A stretch of 64,000 bases of DNA from Amyelois transitella (lineage: Eukaryota; Arthropoda; Insecta; Lepidoptera; Pyralidae): NCBI RefSeq assembly GCF_032362555.1, contig NC_083507.1:8745001-8809000 (forward strand), given 5' to 3'. Made by a program: the position numbers and the translations under genes. Shown here piece by piece: positions 1 to 11,128 of the stretch. The notes below the pieces were generated by a model. That model saw nothing but the letters and a program-made list of their open reading frames with translations, did not search any database and was not told the origin of the DNA. How positions within the stretch are numbered: position 1 is the first letter of the stretch; each line of letters opens with the position of its first letter.

Positions 1-3000
1 ACTTTCGAAATCAGAGGATATATTATTTTCATCTACAGAAAATTCTTCAAAACATTGGTTTAATAAAGTGTCTGGCTCATCTTGCTTATTTTTAACTTTT
101 TTCTTTGACTGGTAACTGAGGCAATCCTTGTCGAAGTCTAAAGGAACAATACCGAGGTCTCCGCTATATCGATTTTTTGCAACTTGTAAATACTTTTTCC
201 CCCTCACAGCTGTCAAACGTTTGTCCTGTAACAATATTTATAAATATATAAAGAGGCTATTGCAGGTATCATTGAAATTTACTTAAGGTGTCGTGAAAGC
301 CAACTAGGGTCACTTATAAAGGATGTCTGGTAAATCGCGTTGCATTTTAAAATTCTCAAAACTCAGGCGTGATGATCTCGTTTTAAATCATTAGAAAAAA
401 TAGGGGCTAATTAAAATGTTACTTAAGTTTCCAACAGAAACAAGTAGTGTGGGAATCTACGCAGGGGGCGCGAATTTAGACTACGACAGCGCGGCGGTAC
501 CGGCAGCGAGCAGTCTCGCGGGATGCGCTTAGCAAGAGCACGGTGTCCAAATATTCAAATTTTTATTTATTACTACATATTATTTTGTTGGTTTTATATT
601 TTATAAAGAAAAGCGTGTTCATGATTGTACTATGTCCTTTAATATGAAGCGTAATTTATTACACACCCTGTGAATTTACCTGATCTTCCGACTACTGCCT
701 CGGAGCCATAGCCTGACCTCAGTGAGGACTTTAACGGTAAAACGCCAAGATAATTCCTTCGTTGTTGGAACATTTTTATCAAGGTTTAGATGAATATTTT
801 ATACCTGAACTATAAGTACGTTATCAGCTTCCTGAGACGCCTTGGCGCTGCCAAAAATTGAACTCGTCGATAGATCTTCCGATTCCCGTTCCTGTTATAG
901 ATGAAGCAAAATAGATCTGTATTTTTATTAAATTTTTATGTATCTCGCAGACAGACATACAAATAAAAATGTTTACTCTATTACACATTTAAAAGGAAGG
1001 AAGGGAGGCTAGTGTAGTTATTAGCAATGAGAATTGATCAGAGTTGGGGAGTACTTATTCACTTGTGAATTAGAACACTTATTCACTTGCGAATTAGTAC
1101 ATTTAAAAAAAATACAATTCGTATTTTAAAAACTTGATACTGAGATATTTTGTAGTTAGTATTTCAATTATCAAATATGCTTAAGTATTGTATTTTCTTT
1201 TTTAAATACATAACTTAATGACAATTAGTATATCGTATTGTAATTACTTGAGATATGGTATTTTTTTTAATCAAAGCAAATTATGTATATATGTATCATC
1301 ATTTTAAGGGTTGTCCACCCTTAAAATGATGAGATACAATAGTGCTGGAAGACACGGAAATCGGAATAATATTAGTCCATATACATATATAATTCTGATT
1401 TCTTTTGACCATAATCCGATGCGTGTTAGGATCCCCTGCAAAAGTTACAGAGGTCATATCTCCAGAGATGTAACCAAGTCTAACGCCAGGGGGAAGAAGA
1501 TATTATTCCGATGGTTAAGGCTGACCTTTCTAGGGTGCATGACGAGCGTGACGTGGCAGTGGCGGGCCGTGGCGAAGGTCCTGAAGGCCGCGATGACGGC
1601 GTCCTGGCGGTGGTAGCGGTCGCCGTCGCGGTCCTCGCCCAGCCCCAACATGAATTGCACGTTGTCTATCACCACGTGAGCGATATCATGCATGTACCGC
1701 GCGTGTTCTACTGCCTTAAAGGAATTTAAAAAAAAAGGTTCACATAGAACAGTCAAGAAAACAAATACGGAGGCTATGGGATACCTATGGAGGGCTGTGT
1801 GAATGTGTATCGAGCAGTTTAGTTCGCGAATTCATCCGCTATAATGGAGTTCTACTCGTAACTAAAGCTGTGCTAGGCAGATGAATAAAACAATATTTTT
1901 TCTCTGAATTTAAGGTTGGCTTAAAAAATTTATTTATTTATTTATTTATTTATTTCATCAAAACTTATCCTATCATTACAGTCATAAAAACCAATGCGAT
2001 AGACAAAGCAACTTATACATTAAATTCTTACACAATATTAACAATTATAACATAGAACAAATACCGTAGTTCTTGTAAACTCGTTCAGAGAACAATGAAA
2101 AATATCTATTCTCCCAGCTATTTCGTTGAGAGTGGCCAGTGCCCGAGTCAGCGGGGCGCTCCGCAGCAGTCCCGTACGAGACGCCGGTAACAACAACAAC
2201 GGCGGCCGGCGCCGACGTCCCACATACCTATCAGGGACATTTAGCTTGATTAAGTCTAGCACATCCGAGTTGTAACTAATTCCGCGAATCAATTTAAATA
2301 CATATAGTAACAAAACTAAGTCTCTCCGTACACTCAACTGTGTGTAACCCACCATACCGAGCACAAATAGCGTAGGATATCTTAATGGATAAAAAGGGTA
2401 CACTCCATAAAGCCTCAGGTATAAATATCTTAAAAATTTATTTTGAATTCGCTCTAGCATTTGTTTATATTTATCTTCATATGGAGCCCAAATGACTGCA
2501 TTACACTCAAGATGGCTCCTTACTATAGCATTATATAAAGTTTTTATAGCTTGAGTACTTTTAAAGCCATGTGTCCTACGTAGTACTAATCCTAAGTTTC
2601 TATACGCCTTTCTGACCACAATATTGATATGTTTTACAAATGATAGTTCGCTTGTAAAATGGACACCCAAATCTTTCGCCTCTGTAACCCTTTTTATTTC
2701 TACATCTTGTATCACATACTCGTGTTGAATTGGTTTAACCCTTTTTGTAAAACTTAAAGTTACACACTTTGATATATTAAAATCAAGTCGATTTTTTAAT
2801 GCCCATTCCGCCACTCGGCTAATATCCTCCTGCAGACGGTCGCAGTCCGCCGCGTCGCCTATCGCTAGCGATAACTTTAGGTCGTCTGCGAACAACAAAC
2901 AACGCGAGTGACTGACGACTTTAGGCAAATCATTAACTATAATGACGAATTCAAGGGGGCCAAAATTACTACCTTGACTTACCCCTGATCGAACAAAATA

Positions 3001-6000
3001 ACACAAAGAGCGATGTCCAGCATACTCAACAAATTGCTGCCTATCCGACATGTAGCTAGCCAGAAATTCAAGCAAATGTGGAGTGCATCCGACCTCTGCT
3101 AGCTTCTCCAATAGTATGTCATTATCGACAACATCAAAAGCTTTGCGGAAGTCAAAATATGCAACATCTACTTGTCCCCCGCCGTCAACGACCGGCACAA
3201 TGTGACCCATGTGGCTTAATAGGTTAGTCATGGTGCTACGACCCGGCCGAAACCCGTGCTGCGCTTCGCAAAGTTGAGGACTAACTTGCTCAAAAATACT
3301 CTTTTGTATCGCTGAGTCAAACACTTTAGCTGGTGCAGATAATACTGCAACCGGTCTAAAATTGTCTACATTTCGACTTGAGCCTCCCTTTGGCACCGGT
3401 ACGACACGGGTTAATTTCCAAAAATCAGGAAATTTTTCTAATTTTAGAGCCATATTAAATATATATAGCAACGGTTGAGCTAAAACAAGCCTACAATCTC
3501 TGAACAGGAAGGTGGGGATCCCATCAGGCCCGGCCGACCTCTTTGGTTTGAGTCTAGATAAAGACTGCATTACATCGCTCAACTGGAGCTGGTCTACACT
3601 GATACGCGCAGCGGCGTTTGCGTCACCTGCCGTTTTGATTGCAGCACATACATTCAATTCCGGTTGGTTCGGGCTATAAACTGATTGAAAGTACCTAGCA
3701 AACTCTTCGCAACATTCGTCTTCTTTTAACTCAGAACCATCTTTAAAAATAGTTTGCGAAGTCCTAGAACCCCTTTTGGATTTAATATAATTCCAAAAAG
3801 ATTTCGGATCCTCTATTAAATGACTTTCAATCTTTTCCCGATGCCGTTCTTCCGCTATTTTTATCATATATTTAATTCTAGCCCTACACTGAGCGAATGC
3901 ATTATAATCTACTTGAGACCTACTCTTTTTATATCTTTTGTGAAGAATAGCCTTACATTTAATTTCCCGAATTAATTCAGCTGTGTACCACTCTGGGTAA
4001 CTCCTTGAATTTACATTTCTTCGCTTTTTGATGGGGACGCAATCATTAAAGACTTTATGCAATGTATTATAAAAATAGGTTATAATTAAATTTATGTCAT
4101 TTAGGTTATAAATGGAGCTCCAATCTATTGTAGTCATACGCTCATACAACAACGGAAAGTTAGCTTTACTAAAGTTCCACTGTACCTGAGACTGATGCGG
4201 TTCCGCCTCGCTACTCCTGCTTGGTTGAGGAATCTCAACCTGAGCCGCGCTCCGCCCCGGCACGGTGACAGTAATATCCAGAGGGGGGTGTTGCACATCT
4301 ACTGGCACCATCTCCTCTTTCGCGACACAAACATTCACTTTCTCTAACGTTGTCAACACTAAGTCCAACTGCCGCCCGATACAGTTAGGTACACTATTTC
4401 TCTGGGCGAGTTCACAATATGTACAAAAGTATTCATAGTAATTAACAATTGAATCAGAACACGAATATAAATTAAAATCCCCTAACATTATTACATTACT
4501 AAACTTTTTACTGATTTGTTCCAATATTTTAAACATTAACATGTATTCTTTCTCATTTCCATGAGGGGGAATGTACACGACACAACATAAAAATAAGTAT
4601 CTTCCTCGTAAATAGACACGCGCACAAACTATTTCGAACGTATGGGCATCGATGTTTACATTGTCGGGTAACGGTACCCGCTGCAACTCAAAGCGCGGTG
4701 TGGCCACTAAAAGCGCGCCGCCTTGTTTTCGCCCGTCCATTCTATCGCACCGTATCACTGTGTAATTCGGAGGGACAAGTTCGGCATCGTGAATCGAGTT
4801 ATGACAACCAGTCTCAGTTATCGCTAAAAAATCAGCATTTGAAGATTCTACTCCTGCAAAGAATGTTTCCAGCTTAGTTCTGAGTCCTCGCACATTTTGA
4901 TAATAAATTTCAATGGTCATACGATAGCTATTTTGAATTATAGGTTGGTCTACGAAAAAAAATCCATTCGCAGAACTCAACATTCACTGGCCAGATGTCT
5001 GGCTGACACAGCTGTTCGTATACTTTTTCCGGTACCCCAATCATGAACGAAGCATAGTCTCTTTCCGTTTTTGGTACAACTTTTTCAACTTTAATATCTT
5101 CTAGGCCACAAATTTTTTTCACATAAGCTGCCATATCTTCTTTTGATGTTTCTTTTTGTAGACGCCATACGTGCAGGTATTTCTTTTTTTCTGTTCCTTT
5201 AATTTCAACCTCCCTTACACATCCACCTTTTCTGACCTCATTTTTGGAATATCTGCTTTTTTTCTTTGTTACTTGTATCCAGTTCTCTTCATTTTTGGAT
5301 TCTAAACTAACTTCAGTCGGTTTTTCTGAGACAGGGTTTCTTAATTCTATTATCTCAGGTTCTTTTTTCTTAGGTTTTGTTACTTGCTTATCCTTCGCTG
5401 GTTTCGTGGCCACACTCTTAGCTACTTCTACCCTCGGCTGGCTTTGTGACAAAACTCCTGCGAATGATATTGGCACTACTTTCTCCTTTAAAGATGAGTC
5501 CTTTCCTTTTATTTTATCAGCTAGGCATCCTTCCAAATATTCATTTCTGTTCTGCAATGATTTTACGACACCTTCCAGATGTTCGATTTTGCTACATTTT
5601 TCTAATGCTACCGTCATTTGCTTTCGCAATTCTTGTAGTTCTATTTCTGATTTAATAAACTGATCATATAGTTTTATATAGGCTTCCTTCTGCATGTTAA
5701 ATCCAGAGGTCATCTCAGATCTAAGGCTTCGTAACTCCTCCAGGACTTTATTCTCATTGCATGATATCGAAATGTCGTCGGCCGGCATCCTTCTGCTCCC
5801 ACGTTCGTTGTTTACATAATTTGGAGTAAACGTTTTATTCATAACAGAAGTACTTCCTCTCACCGGTGTATCCGGGTTACCGCGCTTCGGGTTGCTGCAG
5901 ACGCATTCTGGACATATCCAATTGTCTTTGTCCTCTTGAGTTAGTTTCTCGAATGAGTCCTTCGACATTCCCAAACAGTTCAGATGGTAACGTTTTTCAC

Positions 6001-9000
6001 ATATCTTCTTTGAGCATTCCATGTAGGAAATACCAAAAATAATGGCATTACACCCGTTACACTTCGTTTCCATAATTTAAATTATTATAAAACTTACGGC
6101 GCACGGTTCGCACGTCAAGCGCTCACGACAGCAGCGACAGTCAGAAATAATTTAATAAGATACTTTTACAGTAATTTAGTTGTACTTTAAGAAACAATAT
6201 TAATTTATTTGCCTATATAGAGCATAATTTATGTTAAACTAGAACTTATCCTTGTTTAATTGTTGTGTGTAAATACTATCCAATTTGTGCAAAATAGATA
6301 AAGTGCCGTGTGGCTCCCGGCACCAATACAAAAAAGAATAGGACCACTCCATATCTTTCCCATGGATGTCGTAAAATGCGACTAAAGGATAGGCTTACAA
6401 ACTTGGGATTCTGTTTTAGGCGATGGGCTAGCAACCTGTCACTAGTTGAATCTCAATTCTATTGTTGAGCCAAATAGCTGTGCGGTGCCATTCAGTCTTT
6501 TCAAGACTGTTGGCTCTGTCTACCCCGCAGGGGATATAGACGTGACGATATGTATGTATGTAGATATTAGGCAATTAAAATGTAATTGAGATAATGATTA
6601 TTTATTGTGATTATTCAAAGAACCACCCTATAAATAAATTATTCGGGCAAAGTCCATTAGATAGCTATGAGGAATCTATAAGCTATTAAGATGTACTTAT
6701 AAACGAGATGTCACAAAATTATCGACCGTTTTTGCGCATAACCTGTTGTTTATATCTAAAGACTAAATGTGTGATAAATTGGTTCTCAGTCATATTCTAT
6801 AATGAAATAATAGTAGGTTTTTTATTTGAATTAATTTCTTAAGGTAAATAGCAAATGCTGAATGTAGGGTACCTATATTATAAGCTCAACCCTAGACCCT
6901 CTCATTCGGAGTGCCCCGTGACTTCCACTTTCCATATTTCTTACGTAATGCATTGCTTTATCGATATTTATCAACATGCGCGCAAAATTTGATTATATGT
7001 AAGTAGATAGTCACCCACAGTAGTAGTTGAGAATAATGCAGTCCAAAAATGCAGTACTGTAAAGAGCTAATTTGGTTATCATTTATAATGCGGAGTAGGT
7101 CAATTTGTTTTGCTATCTTATTAACCTAGATAATAATTAGATAAAGTATGCAATTTATCAACAACATTTTGATCAACACTCCTAGAATTAAAAACAATTT
7201 AAGTACTAAGTGGGCATCTGTTTTTAAATTATGAATTGTAAGCTATTTTAAATCTTTGTGTAAATAAATTTAATTAAATCCACATTATAAATCGAACACT
7301 TCATTACACCTTTACGGTTGGATACATTTTTATTTTTTCATTAAACAAATAAAGAAAATAAGAATATTATACTATGAAAATTAAGCAGAGCATGTAACAG
7401 TTACAACAAAAAATAATAAAACGGTCCATACCTCCATAACCACTTTGATAGGCTGTTGGCCGTGGAAGGCGAGGTAGTATATCGGCAGCTTCTGAAAGTC
7501 ATCAGCGTATTTTGCAAAGTCCTGGAGGTTTGTCTCCAGCGGGACCCCCGCGAACTGCTGCAGCATGGTGCGCGCCAGCCGCGAGTTCCGGATCTCGAAA
7601 CTGCCCCAGAGAGTGTTAACCTGCGATAATAATGTATATTTAAAGGGAAATAAACAATTTTGATCGACCCTGCTCAGTGCTCTCCCTGGAGACAAACAAG
7701 CGTAGGTTCAAGTTTCAGTGTGGGGTGTTTGTCTTATTAAGGCCACTTAAAGCTTAGCATAGAATATGTTATAGGTAAGTTATATTAAAGGTAGCTTTAC
7801 GAATTGCACAGAGGAAGGTACATAACTAAAATGTGCCTTGTGCTTGTGCTCACAGCACATCTTCTGTCCCAACTTCTCAAGTAACATAGCAACACATTAT
7901 AAATAAGAAGTTAGTTTATGCTTTATCTTATTAAAATTTTGTACATTAACTATACAAATTTAGCGGGTGCAATGATTCGGCTCGACCGCCACCAAAGGGA
8001 AAATCTTCCGCCAGGCTGGGTGTTATGCCTGGGGAGCTGCGGCTCCGACCGATGTGACCGTCGGTACTTACCCCTTGTTGAGCAAGGTCCAAAGACATCT
8101 CAGCACAGAGGGTGGTCTTCCCGCAGCCGGTGGGTCCCGTGAGGACGGTCAGCTCGCCCCGACGATGCCCGCCCAGCAATCGGGTAAGAGCTGGGAACCT
8201 TCGCCATTTTAGTCCGCGCACCTTTAAATGTATCACTTCACTTTACACATCTTCAGTGGAAAACGTAATTCAACGAACTTGATGACCTTGCTTACTTATC
8301 GTGTAGAATTCAGATTAGTTGGGCAAAACAAATTGGATGTATTGCAAAGAATATTTGTATTTTTTAACCCCGTTTTGGATGGCTGAACTACTGGGATTTT
8401 TCTTGTAATAAATTAATCTAGTAAGAACACTGGGAATTTGGATGCCACTAGACTTGCCAGTGAAACAAATTTGTCAACAACCCTACTATTTCGTAACGTA
8501 CTTTCGCCAAAGATAGTTTAGTTTAACCAAATGGACATCTGTGTTTACAAATAATGCTCTTTGGGTTTTGAAAATACAAGGATGGGGTGGGAAATGGGCT
8601 GAAGGTTGAAAAATTCTTAAGAACAAGTAAACTCTTTACAAGTAACACTTTGCTGACCTTGTCAATATTAGTGAGTTCAGCATACACGTCATCTCTAAGG
8701 GCAGCGAATGTAGTGATTGAGCGGTGAGCCGCGGGCTTCGCCTCCGATACCAATGTTTTCAAAGAGAGGTCTGCCATGGCAGCCTCTGTCGCGGTTACTA
8801 GTCCATCTGTGGGCCTAAATTTACAACACTTTCAACTGTAAATAATATAATAAACATAATAATTAATTCTGTTGAAATGTATGTTTCAAATCTAATCGAA
8901 CAAATTGAATATATAAAAAAAAGTTATGACCAAAAAAATTGGTTATACTCACTACATAAATGTAATACTTAGTATAACAGTTTGCTAGCTTATTTCTTAT

Positions 9001-11128
9001 TAAGGATACCCAAGAAAGTAGGATAGAAGAAAGTCTATAGGACCTTAAGCTAACTATGACTGGGAAGAATAAGAGAGACAAGACTTAAGTACAAGTAGAA
9101 GTCACTGACCTTACAAATCGACACCTATTAACACTTAATTTGTCAGCAACAGAGCACATATTGTTCCAGTCACCCCAAAGACATAACTTGTTGTAATTTT
9201 CCAAAACAGGTAAAACAACCGGAGGTAAACTACAGTTGCTCAACCAAACCAATGTGCCTAAAAAGTAGCAAGAAAATAAGATTATGACATTTTTTTATGA
9301 ACTTATATATTATTACAGTTAAAAAATTAATTGTTTTGCGTACCAGGGACTTTGTGAGAAGCCAAATGCAATACATCTTGTATACTTGGCACTAAAATAG
9401 CCTGGTCACTGCGCCCCACTTTGGGTGCCTTACATGAGAATAAACCAGCTGTGTGGAGGCCGTGGCATTCAGCCTCCTCTTCCTTTCCTGCCTGGAGTTT
9501 GCGGTATCCTACCACACTGTCTATTGAGTTTTTTAGAGGAAAATATAAAACTGTTTTATCAGTTGACACCCTTACTTCTGACAGAGTTTTACTTATGTCT
9601 TGAGAATACTGAAAAAAAGTCAGTAACAGGTATTTTGATAAACTTGTTTTGTAGTCAATAACTACCAACAATTAAGAAAATCAATACTTACCGGAAATTC
9701 AAACAGTCTAAAAAGATCTGATAGTTCAGATTCATTCAGTTTTGATAATGATGTGGTGTCATCTACAACCTTCTGCCAATTATTTTGAAACTCCTCACTA
9801 TCTTTACGGCAATTCTCTTTGAAATCCTTTATTGATGCTTCTACCCTAGTCTTCTTTATAAGTTTCTCTAATATATTCCAATCCCCATGGACATTACATT
9901 TTGGACATGAAAAGTAGCCTGTAAAAAGAAGACTACAAGTGTATTTTTCTGCTGAATAGTTAAAATAATCAAAAGCACTTCATTGGTTGTGGGTGTTTTT
10001 CATAACATAAAAGTCAATGGATTTGTTAAGCAAATTTGATTGCCTCTATGGGGCAGTGTAAGTATGCTTGTCTGTGACATCAGAGGTCCCAAGTTTGAAT
10101 CCTGGCCAGGGCATGATGAGAAATGAACTTTTTATGATTGACCTGGGTTTGAGATGTTTAGCTATTTAAGTATTTATTGTAAAATATAGTAACACTGAGT
10201 AAGTATCTTGTAACACAAGTTTCGAACTTACTTCAAGGCTAACTCAATCTGTGTAATTTGTCCCGTAGGTACATATGTTGATTTATTTAATGATCATAGC
10301 TTTAGTAAGCTCTTTCAAACTCTTTTTATTCCAATTAATTTCATTAACATACATGCAATCATTTCTTTATTCCTTACAGGGTAACTACTTTGAGAGTTTC
10401 AATGAGACTGAAAGGCTACATTCAGCTTAATGGTGGAATTACGATTCATATAGAGACAGATTAGCTTTCCATGATTAATGCTAGCACATTGACTAAAAGA
10501 ATAATCCCAAGTTAGTTATAAGCCTTAACCTTTCATAAAATATGTGTTTTATAATGGACTTGGTTGGATTTAATTAAAATTATTAAGATTCGTTTCAGTA
10601 AACTACTCCTATATCCATCTTTATCCTTTGTACCATCTATATCTGCTTTGTGTTGTTTTGTATGTTTTCTCTTATGGTGCAATAAAGAGTTTTATCTATC
10701 TATCTATCTATCTAGATTCTATTAACATATTGTAACCATAAGCCATGTGGTTTTCGGCACTTAAAAATATAGAACCACTCCATATCTTTCCTATAGATAT
10801 CGTAAAATGCAACTTTTGGCATCATGACATTCTAGGTTGATTTTCAGTTTTGTGGTACCGTCTTACCCGTGGTTTTGTTGACATACAATTTGTTCTCAGT
10901 TGGTTTATCTTCAGCGGTACATAAAGAACACTTGGTAGTAAGTGATGTAAAACCGTCTTGTACAGCTAATCCTTTCTGTCTTAACACTTTACGAATATCT
11001 GTTGCTGTAATTTTTGGAATATCATTAAGGCCTACGTCGTGTATATTTCTATGAGCTGATTCGCATCCATAAACTTTTAAAAAAGCTTTAAGTGGACGAT
11101 ACTTAATTGTTCTTAAGGAATGCCACAT
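1..11128 (-). CDS. TWNK: Twinkle mitochondrial DNA helicase, ten exons, 3' end outside the window
   Basis: Replicative 5'-3' helicase of the mitochondrial matrix that unwinds mtDNA ahead of the gamma polymerase. Exons, all in phase: 10867-11128, 9692-9918, 9344-9608, 9110-9257, 8658-8814, 8072-8221, 7432-7620, 1526-1714, 805-891, 1-225, giving 633 residues without a stop (family about 650-700). The start at 11128 is an ATG followed by a basic, targeting-like N-terminus. Two CxxC pairs (KCSLC in exon 1, CPKC in exon 2) form the primase-like metal site. Walker A, GPTGCGKT, lies near residues 381-388. Walker B is HVVIDNVQF in the 1526-1714 exon, followed by HPRK and the [14 protein letters not shown] motif in the 805-891 exon. 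The last exon has [15 protein letters not shown], then an acidic-lysine tail. The 5.7-kb intron 7431-1715 hosts a retrotransposon. Family assignment is secure; the Drosophila counterpart is mtDNA-helicase. Confidence 0.95.
226..804 (-). other. Twinkle last visible intron
   Basis: AT-rich intron between the [10 protein letters not shown] exon and the C-terminal exon. It has a GT donor at 804-803 and an AG acceptor at 227-226. I see no other gene or recognisable repeat in it. Confidence 0.8.
892..1525 (-). other. Twinkle intron with an inverted repeat and a repeat fragment
   Basis: Mostly AT-rich sequence. A 15-bp perfect inverted repeat with a 7-nt loop sits at 1296-1332. The stretch 1385-1500, ending in a taacgccaggg motif, resembles a dispersed sequence also present near 56600-56650. 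Confidence 0.5.
2038..4983 (-). CDS. Retrotransposon ORF2: endonuclease and reverse transcriptase
   Basis: 981 residues. An apurinic-type endonuclease occupies roughly residues 20-230 ([11 protein letters not shown] start, ITETG, and GDFNL near residue 165). It is followed by a linker and then the reverse transcriptase, about 480-760, with the [31 protein letters not shown] and [10 protein letters not shown] blocks and the catalytic FADD at about 697-700. A typical non-LTR C-terminal region with RIQNKFLRY ends the protein. The protein nicks target DNA and primes reverse transcription there. No stops or frameshifts, and all catalytic blocks are present, so it could be active. The domain calls come from motifs directly visible in the translation. 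Confidence 0.92.
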   Translation of the reverse strand: MLSSANGFFFVDQPIIQNSYRMTIEIYYQNVRGLRTKLETFFAGVESSNADFLAITETGCHNSIHDAELVPPNYTVIRCDRMDGRKQGGALLVATPRFELQRVPLPDNVNIDAHTFEIVCARVYLRGRYLFLCCVVYIPPHGNEKEYMLMFKILEQISKKFSNVIMLGDFNLYSCSDSIVNYYEYFCTYCELAQRNSVPNCIGRQLDLVLTTLEKVNVCVAKEEMVPVDVQHPPLDITVTVPGRSAAQVEIPQPSRSSEAEPHQSQVQWNFSKANFPLLYERMTTIDWSSIYNLNDINLIITYFYNTLHKVFNDCVPIKKRRNVNSRSYPEWYTAELIREIKCKAILHKRYKKSRSQVDYNAFAQCRARIKYMIKIAEERHREKIESHLIEDPKSFWNYIKSKRGSRTSQTIFKDGSELKEDECCEEFARYFQSVYSPNQPELNVCAAIKTAGDANAAARISVDQLQLSDVMQSLSRLKPKRSAGPDGIPTFLFRDCRLVLAQPLLYIFNMALKLEKFPDFWKLTRVVPVPKGGSSRNVDNFRPVAVLSAPAKVFDSAIQKSIFEQVSPQLCEAQHGFRPGRSTMTNLLSHMGHIVPVVDGGGQVDVAYFDFRKAFDVVDNDILLEKLAEVGCTPHLLEFLASYMSDRQQFVEYAGHRSLCYFVRSGVSQGSNFGPLEFVIIVNDLPKVVSHSRCLLFADDLKLSLAIGDAADCDRLQEDISRVAEWALKNRLDFNISKCVTLSFTKRVKPIQHEYVIQDVEIKRVTEAKDLGVHFTSELSFVKHINIVVRKAYRNLGLVLRRTHGFKSTQAIKTLYNAIVRSHLECNAVIWAPYEDKYKQMLERIQNKFLRYLYLRLYGVYPFYPLRYPTLFVLGMVGYTQLSVRRDLVLLLYVFKLIRGISYNSDVLDLIKLNVPDRYVGRRRRPPLLLLPASRTGLLRSAPLTRALATLNEIAGRIDIFHCSLNEFTRTTVFVLCYNC
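4928..6073 (-). CDS. Retrotransposon ORF1 protein with PHD-type zinc finger
   Basis: 381 residues, real ATG at 6073. Residues 1-60 hold a Cys/His cluster ([22 protein letters not shown]) with the spacing of a PHD finger. The middle, about residues 110-190, is rich in heptad Leu/Lys/Glu and probably coiled coil. A basic linker rich in Lys and Pro follows. The C-terminal 90 residues ([14 protein letters not shown] onward) look like a small RNA-binding fold of the RRM-like kind seen in some LINE ORF1s. Its role would be binding element RNA in the particle; this is inferred from position and composition. The frame ends inside ORF2, so ORF2 is probably translated by reinitiation or frameshift. Confidence 0.8.
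   Translation of the reverse strand: METKCNGCNAIIFGISYMECSKKICEKRYHLNCLGMSKDSFEKLTQEDKDNWICPECVCSNPKRGNPDTPVRGSTSVMNKTFTPNYVNNERGSRRMPADDISISCNENKVLEELRSLRSEMTSGFNMQKEAYIKLYDQFIKSEIELQELRKQMTVALEKCSKIEHLEGVVKSLQNRNEYLEGCLADKIKGKDSSLKEKVVPISFAGVLSQSQPRVEVAKSVATKPAKDKQVTKPKKKEPEIIELRNPVSEKPTEVSLESKNEENWIQVTKKKSRYSKNEVRKGGCVREVEIKGTEKKKYLHVWRLQKETSKEDMAAYVKKICGLEDIKVEKVVPKTERDYASFMIGVPEKVYEQLCQPDIWPVNVEFCEWIFFRRPTYNSK
6301..6562 (+). repeat. SINE-like repeat, family A, near full length
   Basis: A 260-bp dispersed unit that starts gtgccgtgtggctcccggca, has the core gcgatgggctagcaacctgt and ends in a tgtatgta tail. The same unit recurs at 28557-28760, 30272-30545 and 37655-37900 and as fragments elsewhere in the window. 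Confidence 0.8.
7962..8068 (-). repeat. Diverged LTR fragment of the miniature LTR element
   Basis: About 100 bp matching the outer LTR part of the elements at 20569-21556 and 42996-43980 (shared gattcggctcgaccgccacc and ggctccgac blocks). It lies a few bases from the donor of the Twinkle exon that carries Walker A. Confidence 0.75.
10040..10290 (+). repeat. tRNA-derived SINE, family B
   Basis: It has a B-box-like stretch (aggtcccaagtttgaatcct near 10084) followed by a conserved body with gagatgtttagctatttaag and ending in tgtgtaatttgtcccgtagg. The same body is at 26080-26335, with a better B box, and 33770-33885. It is intronic in Twinkle. Confidence 0.75.
10692..10715 (+). repeat. TCTA microsatellite
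   Basis: About six tandem tcta units between two SINE fragments. Confidence 0.9.
10740..10830 (+). repeat. SINE family A fragment
   Basis: Matches the first third of the unit at 6301-6562 (accactccatatctttcc, then atatcgtaaaatgcaact). Confidence 0.65.

Larger units (their letters stand above)
1925..6150 (-). mobile_element. Apparently full-length non-LTR retrotransposon (Jockey/CR1-like group), minus strand
   Basis: A LINE inserted in the large Twinkle intron in the same orientation as the gene. Order 5' to 3' on the minus strand: a short GC-richer 5' UTR (about 6150-6074), ORF1 (6073-4928), ORF2 (4983-2038), a short 3' UTR, and a 3' tail of repeated TAAA units (plus-strand tttattta run at 1928-1957). 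ORF1 and ORF2 overlap by 56 nt in different frames. Both frames are open with no stop or frameshift, which suggests recent insertion. I could not find a convincing target-site duplication, so the ends are approximate. The clade name is an inference from the ORF layout and the PHD-type ORF1. Confidence 0.85.
9919..10866 (-). other. Twinkle first intron
   Basis: Intron 1, which splits the two CxxC halves of the N-terminal metal site. It contains a tRNA-derived SINE (10040-10290), a TCTA microsatellite (10692-10715) and a fragment of SINE family A (10740-10830). Nothing else is recognised. Confidence 0.75.

Noticed and set aside
10692-10715. CRISPR-like or structured repeat
   Set aside because: Simple TCTA microsatellite between SINE pieces; CRISPR is not expected in an animal genome.
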